Positions 1 through 8,890 are shown, numbered from the stretch's first letter. The stretch: DNA of 64,000 nt from Oxobacter pfennigii (GCF_001317355.1 NZ_LKET01000028.1:202057-266056), one strand, 5' to 3'. A program made the numbers and translations. The notes: a model not told the origin generated them from the sequence alone.

Positions 1-871
1 ACGCCAAGTTCAGCCCCAGATTCAACACGGTTTTCATTCCGCTAATCGACGTTTCTTTGCTTGTCAGCCCGTTGCTGTATGCGTCATACGCGAACTGGGT
101 GCAGGAGGTCGCGATGCCCAAAACCGTCAACGCGTTGCCGAACGGTTCGGTGATCATATCGTCGTATGCGCCTCCAAGCGATACGAGAGTGGGGATATTT
201 GTTTCAGCGAACATCGGCAGTGAGCTGTTTGCATTTAAAAACGCTGATATAACATCCTCTTGCCACGACACACCCTGCTCGGCGTAGGTTTTGAGCAGCT
301 GCTCCGCTTGCTTTGTCGTCATGTGAGCGGCGTAGGCGTTGACATCGTAAATGTATTCGCTTCGTTTTCCTTCGTTCCTGACCTTAAACACGCTATAGGT
401 GGAGAGGTGGTCAGTGAAAATATGCACCTTGTTGGCTTCGGCGTTTACTGTATAAAAGACGTCCTCCCATTGCTTTGTTTCCTCGTTTAGATATTTGCCG
501 CAGACCGACAGAATTTCCTCGTCGGCTTCAAGCCCCGCATCGTCATAGGGTATGGTCAGCTCGACAACTCCCTCCGGCTGACCGGAGGACAGCTTGAAAT
601 CGTAGGCGTAGATTTCAACATCGCTGTCTATTGACGCGGGCGATACCTTTTGTATGGTGAGTTCCTCGCCAGCCTCCAGCAGACAGCCAAAGTCTATCGC
701 CGCACCGTCCTCTGAGGCCAATGCCGTCTGTCCGTCCTCCACCGTAAAGGTTTCGGATTTCTGTGTGCCGGGAGTCTTAGCCTGATTACCAGAGCCGCAG
801 CCGGAAAGCCCCGCCATTAAGGACAACAGCATAGCGACTGCAAGCAAAAAGGATAGTATTTTTCGTTTCAT
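1..871 (-). CDS. Putative lipoprotein, C-terminus outside window
   Basis: The reading frame is open from an ATG at 869-871 to the window edge (290 codons), with GGAGG about nine bases upstream. The N-terminus is a classical lipoprotein signal (MKRKILSF, a hydrophobic core of about 15 residues, lipobox LSGC), so the product should be a lipid-anchored extracellular protein. The middle part (about residues 60-150) is rich in short beta-type segments, including IPYDDAGLEADEE and HIFTDHLSTYSVF. This weakly resembles ZU5-like surface domains, but I do not claim a family. It is the most downstream visible member of a row of three lipoprotein genes (871, 1453, 1989) on the same strand, probably co-transcribed. 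Function unknown. Confidence 0.8.
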   Translation of the reverse strand, partial: MKRKILSFLLAVAMLLSLMAGLSGCGSGNQAKTPGTQKSETFTVEDGQTALASEDGAAIDFGCLLEAGEELTIQKVSPASIDSDVEIYAYDFKLSSGQPEGVVELTIPYDDAGLEADEEILSVCGKYLNEETKQWEDVFYTVNAEANKVHIFTDHLSTYSVFKVRNEGKRSEYIYDVNAYAAHMTTKQAEQLLKTYAEQGVSWQEDVISAFLNANSSLPMFAETNIPTLVSLGGAYDDMITEPFGNALTVLGIATSCTQFAYDAYSNGLTSKETSISGMKTVLNLGLNLA

Positions 872-892
872 TATATAAAGCCTCCTTCAAAT

Positions 893-1453
893 CTACTCAA
901 CCGTGAAGCGGAAAAAGACCGTATCAAACAGTTGGTCGTATTTCATAGTAAGCTCTTTTTCATCGGGCTTTATTTGGAAAGTCAGCCAGCCGCTTTCCGC
1001 AGTTCCCGGAGCAAGATAGGCTTCTTCAAATATACCGTCCTGTAAAAAATTTTTTACGTCTGTGTTGCGCGAATAGTCCGAAAGCTCGGCATTATAATCT
1101 CCGTCGCGCACGATACATAGCGGGGTCTCATCCACCGACACGGCCTCCGTGTCAATATTTTCGACGGTCACATAAACCTTAATATAGCTGTACCCCTCCT
1201 TGGGGTTCCAGAAAATTGAGGTATCACTCACCCGCTCTACCTTATCAATTGTTATTCGGTACTCCTCATACTCGGCCGCCTCGCCGATACCGTAATACTT
1301 GTTTTCATCCGCTCCCGCCTCGCCGGAGGGAGCATTGCCCGATTCGGCGGGCGTGGAGCTTTCTGAGGGTGATTTACCGCCGTTCTTTTCACCGCAAGCG
1401 GCGAAGGTGAGCATAAGTACCAATGATAAAAATATAATTAATGTCTTTTTCAT
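893..1453 (-). CDS. Lipoprotein with DUF4352-like domain
   Basis: The 186-residue product starts with a lipoprotein signal peptide (MKKTLIIFLSL, lipobox FAAC at about residues 17-20). A Ser/Pro/Gly/Glu-rich linker follows (to about residue 50) and then a globular beta domain. The segment YIKVYVTVENIDTEAVSV followed by LAPGTAESGWLTFQI is the typical pattern of DUF4352-like immunoglobulin-fold domains of exported Firmicute proteins. Its role is unknown; such domains are usually extracellular accessory modules. The gene lies 22 bases upstream of the next lipoprotein gene (start 871) and 44 bases after the one before it. Its signal and linker closely resemble those of the protein starting at 1989. 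Confidence 0.82.
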   Translation of the reverse strand: MKKTLIIFLSLVLMLTFAACGEKNGGKSPSESSTPAESGNAPSGEAGADENKYYGIGEAAEYEEYRITIDKVERVSDTSIFWNPKEGYSYIKVYVTVENIDTEAVSVDETPLCIVRDGDYNAELSDYSRNTDVKNFLQDGIFEEAYLAPGTAESGWLTFQIKPDEKELTMKYDQLFDTVFFRFTVE

Positions 1454-1497
1454 AAGATTACCTCCTAAAATTCTTGTTATAGCAAGCCAACTTCCAG

Positions 1498-1989
1498 TCA
1501 GTCGATCTTGTATCCTTCATACCGGGGTCCATCTTTTGTTTCGTCTTTAAATGATATAGTCGTTTCACCGTTTACCTTTGTACTCCCATCCTCAAGGATA
1601 AAAGTATATTTTGAATCTATTGTGATTTCACTGTCTTCATGGGGAATCTTTTGAACATATGAAGCTATTCCCGAAGCCGGATCATAGGATAATTCAAAAG
1701 GTTCTTCACCTTTAGCATCGCTGGATGCTACCAATTTATCTCCGCTCTTTGTGAACACGACAGTATGCTTCTGTTCTTTGCCGTCATAATAGGTATTCAT
1801 CGAATAAGTCCCGGCGATATCGTCGAGGGAAAGCCCAGCCTTTCCTTTTTCCTCTTCGCCAGAAGGGGCATTGCTTGCTTCAGCCGGAGCAGAACCTTGT
1901 GCTTGCGATCCTCCTTCTCTTTTCTCACCGCAGGCGGCGAGAATGAAAATCATTATAAACACCAGAAATAAAACCATAAGCTTTTTCAT
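1498..1989 (-). CDS. Small lipoprotein of unknown function
   Basis: An ATG at 2004 is open, but the bases just before the ATG at 1987-1989 contain GGAGGG at good spacing, so I place the start at 1989 (163 residues). The N-terminus is a lipoprotein signal (MKKLMVLFL, lipobox LAAC). The linker GSAPAEASNAPSGEEE is followed by a domain beginning IAGTYSMNTYYDGKEQ, which looks like a small beta-sheet lipocalin-like or lipoprotein-type fold with repeated strands (HTVVFTKSGDKL, TKVNGETTISFKD). I cannot assign a family. It shares the signal-linker cassette with the lipoprotein starting at 1453. Confidence 0.8.
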   Translation of the reverse strand: MKKLMVLFLVFIMIFILAACGEKREGGSQAQGSAPAEASNAPSGEEEKGKAGLSLDDIAGTYSMNTYYDGKEQKHTVVFTKSGDKLVASSDAKGEEPFELSYDPASGIASYVQKIPHEDSEITIDSKYTFILEDGSTKVNGETTISFKDETKDGPRYEGYKID

Positions 1990-2038
1990 GATACTACCCT
2001 CCATTATTTATATTTTGATTTTCCTCACTCCCATCCGA

Positions 2039-5000
2039 TTAGAGAGTGCCAAGGCTCTTTTCTGGTAGATAGGGCGGATCAACCGGAGGCGATTTTGCTT
2101 CCGTGGCAAAAGGCACATCGCCAAAAAGCTCTCCGAAGAGATGGTCAAAGAACTTGCCTATAGCTTCGAAGCCGAGATCAATGGAGATCAGGGAAGCTGT
2201 CTTGCGATTATTTTCATCAGTAAATTCACTGACCCAGCTTATCCGTGGCCATGCTGAGAGATCTACAGGGCTTGCGTTGCTATCTTCGGTGGATTTTAGC
2301 CAATCTTGAGCTGATTCCGCGCCCATTTCTACGACTTTAACCGCACCGGCACCAAAGCTTTCTTCAAGGTACTTCTTGATAATATCTGACTGCTTAAACT
2401 CTACGATTTTCAACAGATACTCCCCTTGCTTGTCGATGTCCCATCTACCCTTGAACACATTAGGTGCGATATTCTGCATCCATTTGCTGACGGGTTTATT
2501 TAATGCCTTTTGGACCGCAGAATTTTCTAAAGCCTTATCAAAGAAATTACCGGCAATTTTTTTCACGCCCATAGCTGTCAAGTCAGCTGTAAGCGCTGTA
2601 ATAGCAGAATAGATATCGATTTTCCCGTCTCGGTCTCTATTTTCATAAATATTCTTCGCTATCTTCCAAACCAAGAAACCTGCCACGGCGGCACATGTCT
2701 GTTTGAAGGTAATATTTTTACTACTCGTAGCATCATCAAAAGCATTTACTATGAGATTATCCACTCCTGCGGTGATATTTTTAATGGTTTCCAGTTCGTC
2801 CAAAGTGATCGGTTCATCATTGAGCAGATAATCAAGGACTTCTCCCAAAAAGGCGGCAAAAATATCTTTGGCTGGGGATAGAAGAGCATCAGCTGTATTG
2901 CCGTAATATTTGCTTATCAGATAGGAAAAGGCCTGGTCACCGAACCATTTGAGCCATTCGGCATAATAAAGCATGTTATCCAGTTCTGCGGCGATCTTTT
3001 CGTATTCGGCGGCATCCCGGGTGTAGTAGGTTACGGCATCATGGCAAATCCGAAAAGTCACCAGACGAAGCTCTGCCGTGGACATTTTTTTACCGTTTTC
3101 CCGGAGCATCTTAGCCAGTTCCGGACTGATCCCGCCTACTTTGCTGACGACTTTCTTCATATGGGCAAAGGCTTCATCCCAGCCGGCCAACGGTCCGGGA
3201 CCTCCGCCTAAGAGGCGAAGGGGCAGATCCAGGGTATACTCCTCCTGGCCATAGGTGCAGGAAATGGGCAAGGTGAGGTAATAAGGTTTACCTTCTTCTT
3301 CCACCAGAGCTTCCTCGGGAGCAAATTTATATTCTTTCAGGTTGCTTGGGATTTCCTGAATACTATACTTAAACCGCTCGGCCAAATGGATGGTGCGTTC
3401 CTCAGTTCCTTTTAAGCCAGCAAAGACAGGACTGTATTCCTTGGGTTCGAGAACCCGGACTGTGGGTCTGCCCTCATCATCCTGCTCAGGTACGGCAAAA
3501 TCCAGGACAAAGCCCGTTGGTACTACGTCCCCCCATTCGTCTGTAGCCTCATTATCAAAGGTGTCGATTAAGACATAACCCTGATCATCAAACTTCACTT
3601 CCCGGATGGACAGACCTTCCGGATAAAGCTCTGCATTTAGGCTGTTTTCCGCTTTTTCCTGATCATTTTCAGCTATAATGCCGAAGCCAAAAGTTTGTTT
3701 TACAGTTTGCGGACCTTCCGGCTTAGGGCTAAGGTTTTTCACTTTCAGAATATAGCTTTGGACACCGGATTCTTCCATAGTCCCCATATTTTCAATATCT
3801 TGGATCTCTTCCAGTTCGCAGCTCAGAGGAATCCCTTCTGCTACATCCAGCCGGACTGAAGCTGGCTTTTCCAGAAAATCATTGAGGGTAACAGGAGTTT
3901 CATAAACCTTGCCATCTCCTAAAAGCATTGGCAGCGTCATAGTCAGATAACGTCCCTGCTCTGGGAAAGAAATATAGGGTTTGCCGATTATGCGGAAGGT
4001 TACATTGTTCTGGAAGGAACCCCCTTCACCCCTAAAGCGGATGCTAACTACTCCGGTGCCAGGATTTTCCCCGCCAGGTACCGACTTTGCCGACACCAGG
4101 GCGCCCATATAGTTCCCCGCCATGGAACAATCCCCCACAGCCAAATTCCCTCCGGAAAAAATCTCTATAGCAGAAGTCAAGTCTGGTCGGTCAATTTCCT
4201 CCCCTTCAGGCGTTATCTCTACAATCCGGGCATAGATCGTTACTGGTTGGGTATCATAACGGATCCCACCGCCGAAGTCCTTACGCAGGCACATTCTATA
4301 GCGACTTCTCCTCTTGCTGTTATTGTCTCCTCCATCTCCGCTCCTTCCACCTGCACCGGCACCGGCCATGGCTGCGGCTCCGCCGATGATGACAATAGCC
4401 AGGGCTTCAGGGATACTAACGCCTGTTTCACCTGCATCCTTATCGGCACGGGTATCTATTTCTGAATTCTTTTGCTCTGCGGACACTGAACTGGCTTTAG
4501 CTAGCTTCACGCCTTCAACCCGAAAAAATACCATGGCACCTGTCAGTTTGCTAATACTATCATCATCGGTTACTGCATAAGCGTCAGCTCTTACTATCAT
4601 GGTATTAGGGTCATCCTCAATCCTGGCAACAGCTGCATATGAAGCCTCCGGCAAGTGATATTGACTCCCATAATCCCTTGATTCCTCAAATTCCCAACCG
4701 TAGGTAGTGGTTGCACCTGATTCAGAAGTGTCATAAGCAGAAAAAGAACCGCCAACATTGTATAGAATCCCGGCTCCTTTTGTGGTCCCAAACTGGATAT
4801 TCTTCATAATAAATTCACCCCTTGCCTCAGCGGTGTGAATATAACCAGCGCCTCTATTATAATTAAAAGGGCCATAGCTAACATCCAGCCTATACTCTGG
4901 TATTACTTCACCTCTTTTAAGAATCAGAGTCTGGCCACTTATGGGATGAAACCTTTTATTTTCAGCCCTATTATAAAAAGCATCAAAATGCACTAAAAAT

Positions 5001-5215
5001 GCTTCATAAGGCACAAGTCGAATCTCTTCCAGACGATCCCAAAAATCTGCGAACCCATTCACATCCCCCTTCTTCAAGTCCAACTCAATTATTGGATCTA
5101 CATAGCCTTTAGGTATTTCGGTACCTTCTGCCAACGCTCCTAAGGGCATAAGCATCATGCCTAATAGCAGAATTACCAGGCAAGCAGCCAAGCAGCGTTT
5201 TCTTCTGGTTTTCAT
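2039..5215 (-). CDS. Large exported protein of unknown function (1058 aa)
   Basis: The start ATG overlaps the stop of the zinc-ribbon membrane gene (ATGA at 5212-5215), showing translational coupling. Residues 1-29 are a signal peptide (RRKRCLAAC, then a hydrophobic core ending LGALAEG). About residues 270-300 hold a short hydrophobic Gly/Ala stretch (ALAIVIIGGAAAMAGAG) followed by a basic patch (SKRRSRYR). Most of the remainder looks like successive beta-rich, Ig-like domains (VTIYARIVEITPEGEE, NNVTFRIIGKPYISF, DLPLRLLGGGPGPLAGW). The last 350 residues are helical and Lys-rich. There is no LPXTG and no clear C-terminal membrane anchor. I recognise the style of a conserved clostridial family but no characterised member. 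It is probably a surface or secreted partner of the membrane proteins encoded just upstream. Confidence 0.8.
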   Translation of the reverse strand: MKTRRKRCLAACLVILLLGMMLMPLGALAEGTEIPKGYVDPIIELDLKKGDVNGFADFWDRLEEIRLVPYEAFLVHFDAFYNRAENKRFHPISGQTLILKRGEVIPEYRLDVSYGPFNYNRGAGYIHTAEARGEFIMKNIQFGTTKGAGILYNVGGSFSAYDTSESGATTTYGWEFEESRDYGSQYHLPEASYAAVARIEDDPNTMIVRADAYAVTDDDSISKLTGAMVFFRVEGVKLAKASSVSAEQKNSEIDTRADKDAGETGVSIPEALAIVIIGGAAAMAGAGAGGRSGDGGDNNSKRRSRYRMCLRKDFGGGIRYDTQPVTIYARIVEITPEGEEIDRPDLTSAIEIFSGGNLAVGDCSMAGNYMGALVSAKSVPGGENPGTGVVSIRFRGEGGSFQNNVTFRIIGKPYISFPEQGRYLTMTLPMLLGDGKVYETPVTLNDFLEKPASVRLDVAEGIPLSCELEEIQDIENMGTMEESGVQSYILKVKNLSPKPEGPQTVKQTFGFGIIAENDQEKAENSLNAELYPEGLSIREVKFDDQGYVLIDTFDNEATDEWGDVVPTGFVLDFAVPEQDDEGRPTVRVLEPKEYSPVFAGLKGTEERTIHLAERFKYSIQEIPSNLKEYKFAPEEALVEEEGKPYYLTLPISCTYGQEEYTLDLPLRLLGGGPGPLAGWDEAFAHMKKVVSKVGGISPELAKMLRENGKKMSTAELRLVTFRICHDAVTYYTRDAAEYEKIAAELDNMLYYAEWLKWFGDQAFSYLISKYYGNTADALLSPAKDIFAAFLGEVLDYLLNDEPITLDELETIKNITAGVDNLIVNAFDDATSSKNITFKQTCAAVAGFLVWKIAKNIYENRDRDGKIDIYSAITALTADLTAMGVKKIAGNFFDKALENSAVQKALNKPVSKWMQNIAPNVFKGRWDIDKQGEYLLKIVEFKQSDIIKKYLEESFGAGAVKVVEMGAESAQDWLKSTEDSNASPVDLSAWPRISWVSEFTDENNRKTASLISIDLGFEAIGKFFDHLFGELFGDVPFATEAKSPPVDPPYLPEKSLGTL

Positions 5216-6189
5216 TCTCCGCTCGCCTCCTTTTTATTTTTGTTTACGACCGTAACTAAGCCACCGGCCAATAGTAACAGGATTCCAAGCACATAGCCGT
5301 TTCCTCCACCAGGGAGAAAGCTGATTGCTGCAAACAGGGCAAAGCCAAGGGTCCAACCCCGCATGAGGGTCGTAAGGGTCGTGTTATTTGCTTTTGGAAG
5401 CAAGGCATTGATAAACTTCCGCAAAAATCCATGATGAGTCAAAGCCTTGGCTGATAATAAAAAAGCGGCCAGGCAAACCATTGTGTTTTGAAGATTGGAG
5501 GAAACCATCAAGTTAGTAACGATCAGGGCCACAGCGATGCCCATTAGCAGCGGTCCGGCTACGCCTCTCAACCCTTTGGCTATACCACCCAGTTGGCCAA
5601 GGCCGCTTTTCACTGTCTGAAGCATACCTTGATCAGCAATCAGCTGGGCCAATAGGGCAGCTACTAGTCCTTTGCCGATGCTGCCCCCGATAAGACTGCC
5701 CTGGGCGGCGGTGAGCCAGGAGAGCAAGCGAAGCGGAAGGGGAAAGATACCTAAGGAAACTAAGAGGTTTACCAGCAACCATGTGATTACCAGAGCGATG
5801 ACCACTACCAGCCTTTTTTTGTCGTGTAGCGTCCGTTTCAAGCCGCCCGCTAATCCCTTAATGCCGATTTTCAGCAGAGACAGCAGGTTTTCTGCTTCAA
5901 AATCTCCCGCCAAGGGGGTCAGTTCCGCCGGCAGAGCAAGTTCCCCAGCCGACTGATAGGCGGGGGTCGCCTCGGAGAACATGCTTTTCGCATAGGCGGC
6001 TGCCTTGATTTTTGCTTCGATTTTCATTTGTTTGCCAGCCTTTGACAGGATGGTCTCACTGTTCGGCGTTGCCTGTTCTGGCAGCGTCCCAGCTTCCTCC
6101 AATACGTGGGAAGCATTGGCTCCGCACTTTGCACAGAATTTCGCTCCCTCATTCAGAGCCGTGCCGCAGCTTGTGCAGAATTTACCCAT
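5212..6189 (-). CDS. Zinc-ribbon multipass membrane protein
   Basis: The ORF is open from 6210, but the ATG at 6187-6189 sits at proper distance from GAAGGAG and begins exactly with a zinc ribbon (MGKFCTSCG), so I use 6189 (325 residues). Cys5, Cys8, Cys19 and Cys22 form a four-cysteine zinc ribbon. A linker to about residue 110 is followed by several hydrophobic segments (VVVIALVITWLLVNLLVSLG, GPLLMGIAVALIVTNLMV, a Leu/Gly-rich segment near the C-terminus), suggesting four to six membrane helices. The gene overlaps the downstream exported-protein gene by four bases. Zinc-ribbon plus TM proteins are common uncharacterised clostridial membrane proteins; the specific role here is unknown. Confidence 0.8.
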   Translation of the reverse strand: MGKFCTSCGTALNEGAKFCAKCGANASHVLEEAGTLPEQATPNSETILSKAGKQMKIEAKIKAAAYAKSMFSEATPAYQSAGELALPAELTPLAGDFEAENLLSLLKIGIKGLAGGLKRTLHDKKRLVVVIALVITWLLVNLLVSLGIFPLPLRLLSWLTAAQGSLIGGSIGKGLVAALLAQLIADQGMLQTVKSGLGQLGGIAKGLRGVAGPLLMGIAVALIVTNLMVSSNLQNTMVCLAAFLLSAKALTHHGFLRKFINALLPKANNTTLTTLMRGWTLGFALFAAISFLPGGGNGYVLGILLLLAGGLVTVVNKNKKEASGE

Positions 6190-6231
6190 AATACTCACTC
6201 CTTCTTTCATTAATCACGCGATTTTGATGCG

Positions 6232-6741
6232 TTACCATCCGATGATGTCTGCCGTTACGCCGGTTTCACGAAGCAGCTTTTGTGCTGCATCCAGTACCGC
6301 CTGCTTTTGAGTCATTCCGTGCAGCAAATCTACCCGCATGGTCTGAGCCGCGTCGCCAAAGGTCAGGTACATCCGTTCCTGATCAATATGGGCGGTGTGC
6401 AGCCGCACGCCATGTACCCCGTCGAGACCCCACCGGTAAATTTCGCTGCCGATGAGGATACCAAAGGTAGATACTACGGTTTCCTCGATGTCTTTTTTGA
6501 TTTGGCGGCCTGGCATGGAGATGAGAGCAGATGACACCGCAAGGATGCGATTATCCCAAATGAGTGTTGCGTCATAGAGCAGACGGCTCTGCCTCACCAA
6601 TAACACGAGAGAGATAAGGCTGATCGCTCCAAAGGCGAAAACCACTTCTAACATAGAAGTTACACCGAACCACACCGCTAAACAAATACTAGCTGCGAAC
6701 AATAAGGCATATCCATTGCGTCGTTTGCGGATTAATTTCAT
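6232..6741 (-). CDS. Two-TM membrane protein, unknown family
   Basis: The frame is open from 6795, but AGGAGGG nine bases ahead of the ATG at 6739-6741 decides the start (169 residues, MKLIRKRRNG). Two adjacent hydrophobic segments (about residues 11-28 and 32-48) are followed by a soluble domain of about 110 residues containing VVSTFGILIGSEIYRWGLDG and ending GVTADIIGW. The arrangement of a TM hairpin plus a small beta domain recalls bacterial PH-like membrane proteins, but no diagnostic motif is visible. It is the first gene of the likely unit running down through the zinc-ribbon protein and the large exported protein. Confidence 0.72.
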   Translation of the reverse strand: MKLIRKRRNGYALLFAASICLAVWFGVTSMLEVVFAFGAISLISLVLLVRQSRLLYDATLIWDNRILAVSSALISMPGRQIKKDIEETVVSTFGILIGSEIYRWGLDGVHGVRLHTAHIDQERMYLTFGDAAQTMRVDLLHGMTQKQAVLDAAQKLLRETGVTADIIGW

Positions 6742-6818
6742 TTGCACCAACCCTCCTCCAGTATTCATTTTAGGGAAGGATGTCTCAAAAAGCATCGTTC
6801 GAAAGGATGAAATTACAG

Positions 6819-6850
6819 AAAAAAGCCCCTCACCCTTTTGGGTGAGAGGC
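6819..6850 (-). terminator. Rho-independent terminator after the LuxR-type gene
   Basis: On the minus strand an 11-bp stem (GCCTCTCACCC / GGGTGAGGGGC, one G-T pair) with loop AAAA is followed by six T. It lies 34 bases after the stop of the membrane LuxR-type gene and separates that unit from the downstream membrane/exported-protein unit. Confidence 0.88.
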
Positions 6851-6883
6851 CAGTTAAACCCAGTATTTATGCAGTTTTATGGT

Positions 6884-8296
6884 TTATCCAACCGTTTGGT
6901 TTTTCAGCAGGGTGCTGATGAGCTCCGCACGGCTTGAAACATCGTATTTTGAAAAAATACTTCTTGCGTGTGTTTTAACGGTATTCTCACTGATGAACAA
7001 AGCCCCGGCAATCTCACGGTTGGATTTGCCGGAAAGGATCAATTGCAATACCTCCTGCTCCCGGACAGTCAGCGGATTAAGGGTTTTGACCTGCCGTACA
7101 ATATCCGTTTGCTGTGACTGGCTCATATTATCATAAGCGGCAAGGTAAGCATGGCTTTTCAGCAATAGAACAAGCTGGTGGTTGAGGGACGGCAGCATAG
7201 CCAATGTAACGCACACCACCGTCAGGGCAATCACCGCCACCTCCGCGCCGGGAAGCCCCATGGATGTCACAGCTATTCCCAGGACGCCTCCGCAAAGGAC
7301 GCCGAATACATTGGCGGAAAGACCGATGCCAAAGGTTTGTGACGGGTTATCGCTATAATCCAGCATTTCTCCGAGGATGCTCCACCAAAACAGGTCAAAA
7401 ATACCGCAGGCGCCGAGCATCAGCGTATCCACAGTCAGATAGTCGGAGGTATTTCGCCCCAGCAGCATAAAGCTGATGAACGCTCCCATAATCATTGCCA
7501 TTCCGATATACAAAATTCTGGAACGATTTGCTTTCATAGGTAGGTTGCGCATAATAGCAAGCGCCACGATATAAGGCACGGCCCAATACCAGCTCACCAG
7601 CCCCGTCAGATGCTCAAAAGCGGGGTTAATGACCTGATACATCAGTCCGGAATTAATTGTAATGATAAAGACAAAAAGACACAGCAATATTAGTGGGTTT
7701 TTAATGCCGCCATGCGTCTTATTTTTAAATGTTTTGTTCTGCTCATTCTTCTGCACCAACGGTAGCATCCAAATGAAGACCATACCGATTACAAGACAAA
7801 GCACAGAGAGGCCAAGCCCGATAAAGGTTGACCTGTTCATGGCCACCACGTTGACTGCAATCATCAGCAAATTGGAATAAATCAGAACGTCGGCACAGGA
7901 TTTAATGCGCTCGTTCTGGGGAGTAAAGGCCCTGAGAAAAAATCCCCATGCCGCCACCGCGCAGCCGCTAAAGTATCCGCTAACAATCAGTCCGCCCATC
8001 CATAGAGTGGGGAGAGGAAAAAAGAAGGGAACAGTGGCGGCTAAGCATAAGCCCATGCCGCCGAGCATCATGCTTTTGGCGGCCGCCTGTGACTTGACAA
8101 ACAGGCCGCAGGTAAAAAGCCCTGCGAAATGCGCGATAATTGCAGTCAGTATGTAACGGTCGGCGTCTGTTCCACGCAGATCCAACAGGCTGTACAGCAC
8201 CTGCCCCTCAAACTGAAAGGACAGAATATAGGCAAAGAGAAATGAAAATCCGGCAACAGAAAGCCTGCGGGCATTGAAAGATTTAAGTCCGTTCAT
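6884..8296 (-). CDS. Membrane-integral LuxR-family regulator (MFS-like 12-TM domain + HTH)
   Basis: The 470-residue protein consists of about twelve hydrophobic helices (residues 10-380, e.g. LSVAGFSFLFAYILSFQF, AIIAHFAGLFTCGLFV) followed by a C-terminal LuxR/GerE-type helix-turn-helix at about residues 405-465. The recognition region reads LTVREQEVLQLILSGKSNRE followed by ISENTVKTHARSIFSKY, which is canonical. The membrane half resembles an MFS permease used as a sensor. Such MFS-LuxR fusions are known from Actinobacteria (Eggerthella/Slackia group) and some Clostridia; their ligands are mostly unknown. The start ATG overlaps the stop of the small HTH gene upstream (8293-8296). A terminator follows at 6819-6850. 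It probably controls the neighbouring membrane/exported-protein genes (inference). Confidence 0.9.
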   Translation of the reverse strand: MNGLKSFNARRLSVAGFSFLFAYILSFQFEGQVLYSLLDLRGTDADRYILTAIIAHFAGLFTCGLFVKSQAAAKSMMLGGMGLCLAATVPFFFPLPTLWMGGLIVSGYFSGCAVAAWGFFLRAFTPQNERIKSCADVLIYSNLLMIAVNVVAMNRSTFIGLGLSVLCLVIGMVFIWMLPLVQKNEQNKTFKNKTHGGIKNPLILLCLFVFIITINSGLMYQVINPAFEHLTGLVSWYWAVPYIVALAIMRNLPMKANRSRILYIGMAMIMGAFISFMLLGRNTSDYLTVDTLMLGACGIFDLFWWSILGEMLDYSDNPSQTFGIGLSANVFGVLCGGVLGIAVTSMGLPGAEVAVIALTVVCVTLAMLPSLNHQLVLLLKSHAYLAAYDNMSQSQQTDIVRQVKTLNPLTVREQEVLQLILSGKSNREIAGALFISENTVKTHARSIFSKYDVSSRAELISTLLKNQTVG

Positions 8297-8502
8297 TTGA
8301 TAACCTCCCGCTCATCGGAGGCTCCGCCTTTTTTAACCCATTCGTCAATGTCGGCAGTTTTGAAACGCCAGAGCTTTCCCACCTTGGATGCGGGCATACC
8401 GCGCTGCTCAATCCATCGCATAATGGTATGGCGCTTCACGCCAAGATAATCGCAGACCTCTTGCAGGGATATCCATCTGTCGTTATGTATTGTTTCAGGC
8501 AT
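8293..8502 (-). CDS. AlpA/excisionase-like small HTH protein
   Basis: A GTG start at 8511 is possible, but GAGGTGG seven bases ahead of the ATG at 8500-8502 favours the 69-residue form MPETIHNDRW. The sequence is a typical winged-helix of the MerR/excisionase HTH_17 type: WISLQEVCDYLGVKRHTIMR, then GKLWRFKTADIDEWVKKGG. Such proteins act as excisionases or as small transcriptional activators. The translational overlap with the membrane LuxR-type regulator suggests a partner regulator in that operon. If the element integrase lies further left, an Xis role cannot be excluded. Confidence 0.85.
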   Translation of the reverse strand: MPETIHNDRWISLQEVCDYLGVKRHTIMRWIEQRGMPASKVGKLWRFKTADIDEWVKKGGASDEREVIK

Positions 8503-8550
8503 AGATGCCACCTCACTTTGATAAATTCGCGCAAATATCCTAATGGATTA

Positions 8551-8579
8551 ATTGTAACATAATAATATCAAAATGACAA
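8551..8579 (-). promoter_or_regulatory. Sigma-A promoter for the HTH-LuxR operon
   Basis: Reading the minus strand, TTGTCA (8579-8574), a spacer of 17 bases and TACAAT (8556-8551) form a near-consensus housekeeping promoter about 50 bases upstream of the HTH start codon. The surrounding 8520-8640 segment is strongly AT-rich and contains no gene. Confidence 0.75.
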
Positions 8580-8699
8580 TTTCTATTTGTTGTTTTGTGT
8601 TATATTGCGTAGTATTGGTTACTATTAGAATATAGTCTCAGGCATCTTTATCCGTGTTATTTTATATTCTTGAAAACTGTTGTTGTATGCGCCTATATT

Positions 8700-8890
8700 A
8701 AAACGGCAAGCAGGGGGAATGGCGCGCCAAAGCGCCCATTCCCGCGCTCCACGCATTCCTTCCTCCGGTCGGAATGGCTCCGCTCTGCTTGTTGGTGCTC
8801 TGCCCCAACCCCCGTCAGACAGCCTGCGTTCGCGTCTGTCTGTTAAGCGCCTGACGGCGCTGCTGCGCGTTCCTTCGGGAACGCTTTTTA
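8700..8890. other. Highly folded GC-rich intergenic region (oriT/ncRNA candidate)
   Basis: About 280 bases between the regulator promoter and the relaxase stop hold no gene but many nested inverted repeats. An outer stem pairs 8706-8713 with 8785-8792. Inside it lie two hairpins (8715-8724 with 8733-8743, and 8754-8759 with 8771-8776). A second domain pairs 8812-8818 with 8851-8857 and contains alternative stem 8816-8822 with 8836-8842. It closes with a terminator-like hairpin at 8867-8889. The layout suggests a structured RNA on the plus strand, or a single-strand DNA feature such as an oriT or lagging-strand origin. Which one cannot be decided from the sequence. Confidence 0.5.
8867..8889 (+). 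terminator. Terminator-like hairpin with TTCG loop
   Basis: The plus strand reads GCGTTCC, loop TTCG, GGAACGC, then TTTTT: a perfect seven-pair stem and U-tract. No plus-strand protein gene precedes it, so it would terminate a transcript starting inside the folded region 8580-8860. Confidence 0.7.

Noticed and set aside
4240..4580. Three short open frames on both strands
   Set aside because: They lie within the Gly/Ala-rich part of the large exported protein and show no start signals.
8293..8502. The AlpA-like HTH as the element excisionase
   Set aside because: No integrase is adjacent and it is translationally coupled to the LuxR-type regulator; kept as a possibility but not called xis.
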